A stretch of DNA of 64,000 nt from Firmicutes bacterium UBA3572 (lineage in GTDB: Bacteria > Bacillota > Desulfotomaculia > Desulfotomaculales > Desulforudaceae). A program made the translations under genes and the position numbers. The notes under the pieces are model-generated. The model was given only the letters and a program-made list of their open reading frames with translations. It did no database searches and was not told where the DNA came from. Positions 1 to 6,910 of the stretch are shown here, piece after piece (position 1 is the stretch's first letter; every line of letters starts with the position of its first letter). The stretch lies in the NCBI GenBank assembly GCA_002375985.1, contig DFNH01000018.1, forward strand, positions 1 through 64,000. The letters run 5' to 3'.

Positions 1-22
1 CTGCTTTTTTCAGCAGAATCTA
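1..22. repeat. Possible insertion-sequence end abutting the integrase
   Basis: The 17 bases TTTTTCAGCAGAATCTA at 6-22 recur exactly at 54946-54962. The integrase reading frame departs from family sequence just where this repeat begins, and the repeat supplies its last residues and stop codon. The simplest reading is the terminal repeat of an inserted element lying mostly left of the window. No transposase is visible here. Confidence 0.4.
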
Positions 23-522
23 GCTACCAGGCCGTTCTTTACGGCCTGCTTGAGTGCCTGATGAATGACGGTATGGATGTATCGGACCCGCCGGGGTGAG
101 AGGGTTTTAAGCTTCTCATTATAAAGGCGTTGCAGGTGCTCCGGCCGTAAGTCTCGCAAGGGCAGTTTACCAACTTCGGGCTTCAGGTGATTTTTAACGA
201 TTACAAAGTAGCTTTCCCACGTGGTAGGGCGCAGCTCCATTTTTTTGTAGTCTTGGAGCCACCTGTCCAGCCAATCAGCGACCGTAATTTTTGAAGGCTC
301 CACAAACACCCCCTGGGCGCGCTGATTCACTACCTCGGCCAATTTGTCTCGCACTTCCTGCCTGGTTTTGCCGTAGAGCTTTACCCGCTTGCGTTTTTGC
401 CGAATCTCGCCGGTCTCCGGGTCTACAACTTGCTTCCAGCCTGTCATGATTTCTGCGACCCAGATGTTGCGCTTTTTGTCGTGATAAATACTCCCCTCCT
501 GGTTTCCTCTGCGCTTCGCCAT
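10..522 (-). pseudogene. int: Tyrosine-type phage integrase, N-terminal part only
   Basis: The 170 residues cover the arm-binding N-terminal domain (about 1-75) and the SAM-like core-binding domain (about 80-168) of a phage tyrosine recombinase. The catalytic domain with its R-H-R-Y residues is absent. The protein follows the usual family pattern up to NGLVA and then ends abruptly with RFC and a stop encoded by a repeated sequence also found near 54950, so an insertion has probably cut the gene. The start ATG at 522 has an AAAGGAGAGG ribosome site lying in the end of the upstream gene. The integrase would have catalysed integration at the tRNA-Leu site at the other end of the element. As it stands it should not be active unless the missing half is supplied in trans. 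Confidence 0.8.
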
Positions 523-1389
523 CTAAAACCTCTCCTTTCTTTGTTGGCCTCGTCTTTTGCGGGTGTGGTGGGTAAATCTACAACCATCACTACAAAATAC
601 CTGGTCTCTCCTCCTGGGGGTAAAAGGTGCCCAGCAGGTAGGGCAGACCTTCCTTTTTTCTGTGAGTAACTGGAAGAACCACAGGTATAATGCCTGTAGT
701 AAACTTGCTGGCTCAAGATAAGCCTGTATCGAAAAGGTATCAGTATCTGAGTTTTCATGTTTTGTAAGGCGGTCGTAGACAATGCGGACATTGCCGATGT
801 TATAACTGACTTCTCCAGCAACGTAATGCAGAACCGCGTACTGGTAAGGTGCTAAAAAATCTTCTTTTACTTCTTTGAGCTTTACTCCAAAAGCGACCTC
901 GCTTTCAAACAAACTGCTACTTACGCAGACCCTACCGTCGTTTCCCTTTCCCCAAAGAAACTCTTCGTTTTTAATCTCGTCCAACGTTAGCCGTTCAATC
1001 TTGATACTGACGTATCTTTTTAACGCTTCAAGATCGCGGTTGACGGCCTCTGTATACATACACCATAATTTGGTTAGTTTTACGGCTTCCTGCCAAAACA
1101 CCTCCAGGGATTCACCTTTTGAAGGCGGTTCGCAAATGCGCTGAACCAGAAAGCCATTGGTTTTTATCCATTTCTTGCACTCTCTGTTTTGGTTTCCTTT
1201 CCGGGAGGCCCGGACAACCAGCTGAACTAAGGAAGGTATTAAATCGTCCCTACTAAATGCGTCATAGGTGTATGCAGAGTAATACCCGGTTTGCGGGTCT
1301 GCGACCGGGACCATTACGCCATTTATTTCTCGGTATCTTTTGTATACCGTCTGCCTAAACCGTCCCGTGAAAACGACCGATCCCCACAA
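523..1389 (-). CDS. Unknown protein with C-terminal zinc finger
   Basis: This 288-residue protein is not recognised over most of its length. Near the C-terminus (about residues 249-270) it has a C-x2-C-x13-C-x3-C pattern followed by a very basic tail (TRKRRGQQRKER), which suggests a zinc-stabilised nucleic-acid-binding end somewhat like CGNR-type fingers. I chose the TTG at 1389 because AAAGGGGGTG lies at the right distance before it; a longer frame to 1485 would start inside the promoter. Its stop directly adjoins the integrase start, so the two genes form one leftward operon driven from 1457-1485. Position beside int suggests a role in integration, excision or regulation, but that is only inference. 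Confidence 0.6.
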   Translation of the reverse strand: MWGSVVFTGRFRQTVYKRYREINGVMVPVADPQTGYYSAYTYDAFSRDDLIPSLVQLVVRASRKGNQNRECKKWIKTNGFLVQRICEPPSKGESLEVFWQEAVKLTKLWCMYTEAVNRDLEALKRYVSIKIERLTLDEIKNEEFLWGKGNDGRVCVSSSLFESEVAFGVKLKEVKEDFLAPYQYAVLHYVAGEVSYNIGNVRIVYDRLTKHENSDTDTFSIQAYLEPASLLQALYLWFFQLLTEKRKVCPTCWAPFTPRRRDQVFCSDGCRFTHHTRKRRGQQRKERF

Positions 1390-1456
1390 AAAATTCACCC
1401 CCTTTAAAAGAACACGTTTTGAACACGTTTCAACCCGTTCATTTTTATTCGACGTT

Positions 1457-1485
1457 ATTATACTATGCTCTTGAGTACAACGCAA
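1457..1485 (-). promoter_or_regulatory. Sigma-A-type promoter of the leftward integrase operon
   Basis: On the minus strand TTGCGT (1485-1480) and a perfect TATAAT (1462-1457) are 17 bases apart. The -35 end lies next to the ribosome site of the divergent Cro/CI-type gene, so a repressor bound here could control both directions. Confidence 0.65.
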
Positions 1486-1500
1486 CAGGGGGTGATTTAA

Positions 1501-1722
1501 TTGTTGCGGTTAAGAAGTGTTCGTTTGGAGCGCGGTTGGAGTCTCGTGAAACTTTGTCAAAAAACCGGCATTGACCCGGGGACTCTATCGAGGATTGAGA
1601 GGGGTTACATTTTCCCCTATTCCGGTTGGCGCAAGCGAATCGCGGAAGCATTCGGACTACCGGAGGACATGCTGTTTGCGGAGGTGCACGATGACAACTG
1701 GAAAGCAAAGAATCGCGTATAA
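1501..1722 (+). CDS. XRE (Cro/CI)-family transcriptional regulator
   Basis: This 73-residue protein is essentially one helix-turn-helix domain of the Cro/CI type: the region around residues 8-60 has the LxRxxSLxxLxxKTGIxxxTLSRIERG pattern followed by an amphipathic end. The TTG start is preceded by GGGGGTGATTTAA. It lies divergent from the integrase operon and its own leader overlaps the leftward promoter, the usual layout of a small repressor controlling lysogeny-type decisions in phages and satellites. The 3' end overlaps the excisionase-like gene by 32 bases in another frame. It has no protease or dimerisation domain, so a CI-like SOS cleavage response is not expected. Confidence 0.8.
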   Translation: MLRLRSVRLERGWSLVKLCQKTGIDPGTLSRIERGYIFPYSGWRKRIAEAFGLPEDMLFAEVHDDNWKAKNRV

Positions 1723-1891
1723 GCCCCGGGAGGTCGCTGCACTAACGGGCCTCTCCCGTAGTTTTGTATATCAGATGATTGCGCGGGGCGAGATTCCAGT
1801 GCGCCGGGTTGGCCGGGCGATCTTGGTGCCTGCAGAATGGGTGGAGGCGTTCGCAAAAAACGCAAGCCCCGGCGGGGGCGTTGTGCAGTGA
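1691..1891 (+). CDS. Excisionase-type (helix-turn-helix 17) DNA-binding protein
   Basis: The 66 residues match the small winged-helix/MerR-like domain found in excisionases: YKPREVAALTGLSRSFVYQMIARGEIPVRRVGR then a strand and an acidic helix. I place the start at ATG 1691; a longer frame upstream only overlaps the repressor gene. Such proteins bind and bend DNA at att sites and act as recombination directionality factors, or act as replication/transcription regulators in satellites. The stop overlaps the next ATG (TGATG at 1889-1893), so it is translationally coupled to the primase gene. Confidence 0.75.
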   Translation: MTTGKQRIAYKPREVAALTGLSRSFVYQMIARGEIPVRRVGRAILVPAEWVEAFAKNASPGGGVVQ

Positions 1892-2763
1892 TGCAGATGC
1901 AACGCGCAGCTATCATCTACGCACGTCGCTTCGGTTGGGCTGTGTTTGCACTTGCGGCGAGAAGCAAAACCCCGCTGCGGGGCACGCGGGGGGTGTACGA
2001 AGCGACGCGCGACATCGAAAAACTCACCCGGGCATGGAAGCGCCAGCCGCGCGCGAACGTGGCTATCGCCACCGGTCGGGTGTCCGGGCTAGTGGTTTTG
2101 GACATCGACCCCCGGCATAGCGGCGATCTAGAACTTGCGAAACTTGAAGCACAACACGAGAAATTGCCCGACACGCCGGAGGTGGTTACCGGCAGCGGGG
2201 GGCGGCATTTTTACTTCAAATACCCAAGCGATCCCCCGGCGCGCTGGCCAAAGCAATTAGCGCCGGGGGTTGACATCAAAGCTGATGGCGGGTACGTCGT
2301 TGCGCCGCCGTCGATACATCCAGAGACCGGACAGCTATACGAATGGGAGCTATCTTCACGCCCGGACGAAGTGGAGCTGGCGGAACTGCCCAGGTGGTTA
2401 CTAGACATCGTGCGCGAAAAATCGCGCGAAGCAAAAGCAGCGCAGGTAACAACAGAAGAAATCCCAGCGGGCGCGCGCAACAACACATTAGCGCGAATCG
2501 CCGGCGGCTTAAGACGGCAAGGGCTGGAATTTGAAGAGATTCGCGCAGCGCTACTGGCAATCAACGAAAAGCGCTGCAGCCCGCCCCTGGCGGCGCGGGA
2601 AGTTGAGCGTATTGCAAAAAGCATTTCGCGTTATCAGCCTGCTTGTGCGCCGATTGCGCCGGCTCGTGTTGCAAAGCCGACCCCGTGGGCGCTGGCGCGG
2701 CACTTGGGGTGTTCGCTGACCGCAGCGAAAGCCATTCTCGCACAGCGGGAGGTGGTTTCGTGA
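1891..2763 (+). CDS. Bifunctional primase-polymerase (Prim-Pol, AEP family)
   Basis: The 290-residue protein has the archaeo-eukaryotic primase fold signature: an N-terminal Prim-Pol domain (about 1-175) with the metal-binding D-x-D at residues 71-73 (VVLDIDP), the SGGRHFYF histidine motif around 106 and GVDIKADGGYVVAPPS around 126-141, followed by a PriCT-1-like helical domain (about 190-250). It would make primers, and perhaps extend them, to start replication of the element. Start ATG 1891 overlaps the previous stop. The stop overlaps the next gene's GTG, so primase and ATPase are made together, as in plasmid and satellite replication modules. Confidence 0.9.
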   Translation: MQMQRAAIIYARRFGWAVFALAARSKTPLRGTRGVYEATRDIEKLTRAWKRQPRANVAIATGRVSGLVVLDIDPRHSGDLELAKLEAQHEKLPDTPEVVTGSGGRHFYFKYPSDPPARWPKQLAPGVDIKADGGYVVAPPSIHPETGQLYEWELSSRPDEVELAELPRWLLDIVREKSREAKAAQVTTEEIPAGARNNTLARIAGGLRRQGLEFEEIRAALLAINEKRCSPPLAAREVERIAKSISRYQPACAPIAPARVAKPTPWALARHLGCSLTAAKAILAQREVVS

Positions 2764-4040
2764 CTTACACATTCGACCACGTTTTTCCCCCAGCGCACTT
2801 CGTCACGCGCTACATTGAGTATGCTGCTAAACGCACAGACGCAGCGTATGAGTATCACGAAGCGCTTGCACTTGTCGCGCTTGCTGCTGCGACGCCACGA
2901 CTAACAGCGAAGCTTGCGCCATACCCGCGCGGGTTAGCGACAAATTTATACGTGCTGCTAGTCGGCGACTCGACCACCAGTAGGAAAAGCACGGCTTTAA
3001 GCATCGCAAAAGACATCTTAGATCGCGCGTTGCCAGAAGTGCTGCTGCCAGATCACTTTTCCCCCGAGGGGTTTGTTGAAGCACTTGCGGCGAAAAGCAA
3101 CCAGGCCGCGGTCTGGACGGTTGACGAATTCAGCGAGATCCTGGACAAACTTCACCATGCGCGCTACTTGGCCGGTCTGCGGGGACTGCTCTTAACACTC
3201 TACGGCGAACGCAACTACACTTACCGCCGGCACTCGAAACGCAAAAAGGGCGGCGACAAAGAGGAAGACGTAGACCGGATTCAAGGGGTATTCTTCTCTC
3301 TCGCCGGCGCGACGACACCCGCGATTTTTGAGATTTTGACTATCGCAGACGTCACAACGGGGCTGTTGCCCCGGTTTGCGCTGGTGATGCCAGAAAGGAA
3401 GCCCGCGAGGAAGCCCTTTTTCGATATGGTCGTGGACCTGGACAGTGAGCGCAACGAGTTAGTTAGCATGCTTGCCAAGATCGCGAAATTTTGCTTCATC
3501 GAGCGCAAAGTTGAATTCGAACACGCAGCGTTGCACTTAATCGACGACTTCGCTGCCGAGGTCGAAGCCGAAGCGGGCGCGCAAGATGGCTACAGAGCAA
3601 TGGTAGACCGTTTGCTCGTCGCAACGCTGAAAATCGCGATGCTATGCGCCGCTGGCCGGCCAGAGGTCGCCGAAGCGGGCGCGGCAGTGCGGGTATTACA
3701 CGCCGCCGCCGACGGCGGCCAAGGCGAGCCAGTCTGCGTAACAGTTAGCGATGCTGAAGTTGCAGTTAAAGTCGCGCGCAAACTGAAGCAGAGCGCAACC
3801 CGCTTCGCGCGGCGCATAGGCGAGACACAGTTTGAACGCTACGTACAGAAAGCGCTAGAGTTTGCGCGCAAGAAAGCAAACGACACCACTGTTTCTCGTC
3901 GCGATGTAGCGCGCGCACTACACTTGAGCAAACGCGTTATTGATGAAATCGAAGAAACATTGCTGGACCGCGGGATTATTCGCGTTGAAGAAGTCAATAC
4001 GGGCGGACGGCCCGGGGTCGCGTGGCGCTTACTAGAATAA
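2760..4040 (+). CDS. DUF3987-like replication ATPase/helicase
   Basis: The 426-residue protein has a P-loop ATPase core flanked by helical regions and a C-terminal winged-helix-like end (RRDVARALHLSKRVIDEIEETLLDRGIIRVEE). It resembles DUF3987 proteins encoded next to Prim-Pol genes in phages and plasmids, where they are thought to act as the replicative helicase. The Walker A loop is GDSTTSRKST (about 69-78), with Arg where Gly is normal. Walker B is VWTVDEFSE (D122-E123). GTG 2760 is the start because it follows GGGAGGTGG and overlaps the primase stop. Exact enzymatic activity is inferred from family and context. Confidence 0.7.
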   Translation: MTYTFDHVFPPAHFVTRYIEYAAKRTDAAYEYHEALALVALAAATPRLTAKLAPYPRGLATNLYVLLVGDSTTSRKSTALSIAKDILDRALPEVLLPDHFSPEGFVEALAAKSNQAAVWTVDEFSEILDKLHHARYLAGLRGLLLTLYGERNYTYRRHSKRKKGGDKEEDVDRIQGVFFSLAGATTPAIFEILTIADVTTGLLPRFALVMPERKPARKPFFDMVVDLDSERNELVSMLAKIAKFCFIERKVEFEHAALHLIDDFAAEVEAEAGAQDGYRAMVDRLLVATLKIAMLCAAGRPEVAEAGAAVRVLHAAADGGQGEPVCVTVSDAEVAVKVARKLKQSATRFARRIGETQFERYVQKALEFARKKANDTTVSRRDVARALHLSKRVIDEIEETLLDRGIIRVEEVNTGGRPGVAWRLLE

Positions 4041-4052
4041 CGTCAATAAAGA

Positions 4053-4144
4053 CACTTTTAACACTAAAGACACTTTTGTCGCTTTTGTCACCGTCGTTTT
4101 CTCTGTTTATACGTATGACGGATACGCCAAAAGTGACAAAAGTG
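4053..4144. repeat. Iteron-like inverted repeats between replication genes
   Basis: The 148-base gap between the ATPase and helicase genes holds repeated CACTTTTGTC-type units: CACTTTTAACAC at 4053, CACTTTTGTC GCTTTTGTCAC at 4071-4091, and the same pattern reversed (GCCAAAAGTGACAAAAGTG) at 4126-4144. The spacer is AT-rich compared with its surroundings. A replication origin or an operator are both possible. Confidence 0.5.
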
Positions 4145-4188
4145 CTGTAAGTGACGAGAGCGACAAGACGAACCCTGGAGGGGTCAAG

Positions 4189-5877
4189 GTGCTTACCCTG
4201 CGCGAGTACCAAGAGGAAGCAATTAAGGCCATAATTGAAGCCTGGGGGCGGGGCATTACAAGGCAATTGGTCTGCCTGCCCACCGGGGCCGGAAAGACGG
4301 TGCTCTTTGCGGCGCTGGCACGAAAGCTGAACCACCGCACCCTGGTTATTGCCCACCGGGAGGAACTGATTACCCAGGCGGGGGACAAATTCCGGCTGGT
4401 CTGGCCTGGCGTGGATATTGGCGTCTGTATGGCCGAGCGGAACGAGGTGGACCGCCAGGTGGTGGTGGCGAGCGTGCAGACGGCCTACCGCGAGCGACGC
4501 CTGGCGCAGCTCAAAGAGCAGGGTTTCCGCCTGCTGGTGGTGGACGAGGCCCACCACGCCACGGCGGATAGCTATGTGGCGGTGATTGAAGGGTTAGGTT
4601 TTATGGACGACGCCCCGGACCGCCTGCTGGTGGGCGTGACGGCCACCGGGAAGCGGGGCGACAAGGCCCCCTTGGGGCAGGTGTTTCAGGAGATCACATT
4701 CGAGCGGAGCCTGGCGGCGATGGTTCGGGCGGGCTACCTGGCTGACCTGCGCGGCCTTCGGGTTGCGACCACCACTAGTCTGATCGGGGTGCGCATCAGA
4801 GGCGGCGGGGACTTCGCCGAGGATGAACTTGCGGCGGCGTGTAATACCGCCGAGCGAAACCGTATTATTGTGGAAAGCTACCTGGAGCACGCAGCGGAGC
4901 GGAAGGCCCTGGCCTTCACGGTGGACGTACAGCACGCCAAGGACCTGGCCGCCGCGTTTCGAGGGGCGGACGTGCCCGCCGCCGCCGTCTGGGGCGATAT
5001 GCCGCGTGAGGAGCGCCACGAGGTGCTGGCCGCCTTCGCCGCTGGGGACCTGCGCGTGGTGACCAACTGCAACCTGTTGACCGAGGGTTTCGACGAGCCG
5101 AGCATTCAAGCACTGCTAATGGCCCGGCCCACCAAGTCCGACGTTCTCTATACTCAGATGGTGGGGCGTGGGACCAGACCCTGGCCGGGGAAAGAGGACT
5201 GCCTGGTGCTGGACTTCACGGATGGCGGGGCCGAGGTTTGTTCGCTGGCAACCCTGGTGGGTGTCTCGGTACGACCGCGCCAGAGCGTCCGCGAAGCCCT
5301 GGCCGAGGCCGAAGTGCGCAAAAGGGAAAGGGAAGCGGTGCGTGCGGGCGAGATTGTGGTTGCCGCGTTTGACATCCTGCAACAGTCACGTTTTCGGTGG
5401 ACCGAGATTCCGGGCGGACACTTCCGGCTGGCCCTGGGTGGACGCCGCGCAGTGTTCCTAAAACACCTTGGCGACAACACCTATCGCGTGGGGGTGGTTG
5501 AGGACGGCCAGGTGGTGGAATACCTGTCTGATACTGCCCTGTCGTTAGGTTACGCGCAAGGCGTGGCCGAAGACTACGCCCGCCGTGTCGGAGTTGCCCG
5601 GTTGGTAGACAAGAAGGCCCAGTGGCGCGCGGCACCAGCTACGGAGAAGCAACTGGCGGCCTTGACTCGGTTTGGGATACGCCCGCGTGCCGGCATCACG
5701 CGCGGCGAGGCATCAGACTTGCTGGACGAGGCTATTGCCCGCGCCGAGGCCCTGCGCAACCGTCCGGCCACCGCCAAGCAGATAGCGGCCCTGCGGCGCA
5801 TGGGGATGACCGTTCCAACCAGCCTAACTATGCGCGAGGCACAGAAACTGTTTAACCTGGCACGAAGTTACAGATAA
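4189..5877 (+). CDS. Superfamily 2 DNA helicase (DEAH, ResIII-like)
   Basis: The 562-residue protein has all main SF2 motifs: Walker A LPTGAGKT (31-37), motif Ia (VIAHREEL), DEAH box (119-122), TATG, and motif VI MVGRGTRPWPGKEDCLVLDF. It would unwind duplex DNA using ATP during replication or packaging of the element. After the two RecA-like domains, the C-terminus carries two copies of a short module starting AT-x-KQ-x-AAL-x-R-x-G (about residues 484-520 and 528-560), a small helical unit also seen in phage DNA-metabolism proteins. GTG 4189 follows GGAGGGG. The preceding gap holds iteron-like repeats, so it may have its own promoter. Confidence 0.85.
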   Translation: MLTLREYQEEAIKAIIEAWGRGITRQLVCLPTGAGKTVLFAALARKLNHRTLVIAHREELITQAGDKFRLVWPGVDIGVCMAERNEVDRQVVVASVQTAYRERRLAQLKEQGFRLLVVDEAHHATADSYVAVIEGLGFMDDAPDRLLVGVTATGKRGDKAPLGQVFQEITFERSLAAMVRAGYLADLRGLRVATTTSLIGVRIRGGGDFAEDELAAACNTAERNRIIVESYLEHAAERKALAFTVDVQHAKDLAAAFRGADVPAAAVWGDMPREERHEVLAAFAAGDLRVVTNCNLLTEGFDEPSIQALLMARPTKSDVLYTQMVGRGTRPWPGKEDCLVLDFTDGGAEVCSLATLVGVSVRPRQSVREALAEAEVRKREREAVRAGEIVVAAFDILQQSRFRWTEIPGGHFRLALGGRRAVFLKHLGDNTYRVGVVEDGQVVEYLSDTALSLGYAQGVAEDYARRVGVARLVDKKAQWRAAPATEKQLAALTRFGIRPRAGITRGEASDLLDEAIARAEALRNRPATAKQIAALRRMGMTVPTSLTMREAQKLFNLARSYR

Positions 5878-5886
5878 AAACCACTC

Positions 5887-5955
5887 TGTCAAGGCCGGAC
5901 ACTTGACACCCACCTGGATAAGGCTTACAATAGTGTCAAGGAGAAAACCTTGACA
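5887..5955 (+). promoter_or_regulatory. Late promoter bracketed by two identical dyads
   Basis: A near-consensus promoter, TTGACA (5903-5908), 17-base spacer, TACAAT (5926-5931), precedes the packaging operon. Two dyads of the form TGTCAAG-N8-CTTGACA lie at 5887-5908 and 5934-5955, exactly 47 bases apart. The first includes the -35 box; the second covers the expected start site. A dimeric repressor bound to both would shut off transcription, and looping or cooperative binding is possible. Confidence 0.75.
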
Positions 5956-5965
5956 GGAGGAACGC

Positions 5966-6364
5966 ATGCCGACTAAACCGCTTGGTCCGTGTCGCTGGCC
6001 AGGGTGCCCGAATTTGCAAGAGCCTGGCTGCAATGGCTACTGCCGGGCGCACCGCCGCCAGGAGTGGCGAAACCGCGAGAGTGCCAGCCGGCGCGGATAC
6101 AGCCGGCAGTACGAGAAGACCCGCGCGGTGGTGCTCAAGCGCCAGCCATTGTGCTTGTTGTGCGAGATCGAGGGGCACGTCACACCGGCGACGGTGACCC
6201 ACCACCTAAGACCTCTGGCAGAAGGCGGTGACTCCAGGCTGGACAATTTGGTGCCGTTGTGCAAGGACTGCCATAATCGCGTCCACGGTAAGGACGGAAA
6301 GGAGCTTACGGCGAGGTTAGCGCGAGCCAGGGCGAGTGAGGCGGAGCAAATTCCTTTTTTCTGA
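5966..6364 (+). CDS. HNH endonuclease of the packaging module
   Basis: This 132-residue protein has an N-terminal Cys-rich segment (CRWPGC...C) and a C-terminal HNH nuclease domain: CLLC, VTHHLRPLAEGG, DNLVPLCKDCHNRVH, in which the paired histidines, the Asn and the final His form the metal site and the Cys pairs hold a structural zinc. HNH proteins next to terminase genes of HK97-like phages stimulate terminase cleavage and are needed for DNA packaging. ATG 5966 follows AGGAGG. It is the first gene behind the dyad-flanked promoter, and cos-type packaging is therefore expected. Confidence 0.85.
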   Translation: MPTKPLGPCRWPGCPNLQEPGCNGYCRAHRRQEWRNRESASRRGYSRQYEKTRAVVLKRQPLCLLCEIEGHVTPATVTHHLRPLAEGGDSRLDNLVPLCKDCHNRVHGKDGKELTARLARARASEAEQIPFF

Positions 6365-6445
6365 GCGAGGCCGCTTCGGACCGGCGGCGCAGTCACGTGC
6401 GCGCGGTGCCAAGCTGAAGTTTTTCAAATTTTGGAAGGTGATGGC

Positions 6446-6910
6446 ATGCCCAAAGGTGGCGTGAGACGTAAAAAGCCAACCGCCCTGAAGGTCCTTCAAG
6501 GAACTGCCCGGCCCGACCGCTGCCCGGCGAACGAACCGAAGCCCAAGCCGATAGCGCCGGAACCTCCTGCCTGGCTTGATCGGACCGGAAAAGCCACCTG
6601 GCGCAAGTACGCGCCGATGTTGGAACGGCTCGGGCTGTTGACGGAGGCCGACGGCGAATCTTTGGCGGCGTACTGCGCTGCGGTGAGCCGGTATGTTGCG
6701 GCTACCAAGCGCCTGAAAAAGGTGACCCGGGAAAACCCGGACGACATCGAGGCGATCCGGAAGGCTGAAATTTCGGTGGAGAAAGCCGAGCAGAGTATGC
6801 GCTTGTTAAGCAATGAATTCGGCCTAACGCCGGCCAGTCGCGCGCGAATCAACCTCCCCCCGGAGGCGAACGATGGCGAAAGCATCCTCGAGAAAATCTG
6901 GAGCCAGTAA
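6446..6910 (+). CDS. terS: Phage terminase small subunit (P27 family)
   Basis: The 154-residue protein fits P27-type small terminases: a basic N-terminus (PKGGVRRKKPTALKVLQGTARPDRCPANEP), the PPAWLDRTGKATWRKYAPMLERLGLLTEADGE region and a helical C-terminus. It recognises the packaging site and delivers the large subunit. The start is ATG 6446 behind GGAAGGTGA; the upstream in-frame TTG is less likely. The gene overlaps terL by 38 bases. In satellites a private TerS is what directs packaging of the element's own genome rather than that of a helper. Confidence 0.85.
   Translation: MPKGGVRRKKPTALKVLQGTARPDRCPANEPKPKPIAPEPPAWLDRTGKATWRKYAPMLERLGLLTEADGESLAAYCAAVSRYVAATKRLKKVTRENPDDIEAIRKAEISVEKAEQSMRLLSNEFGLTPASRARINLPPEANDGESILEKIWSQ

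Noticed and set aside
4053..4144. CRISPR array in the repeat-rich gap
   Set aside because: Repeats are about 10 bases, partly inverted and unevenly spaced, with no spacers or cas genes.
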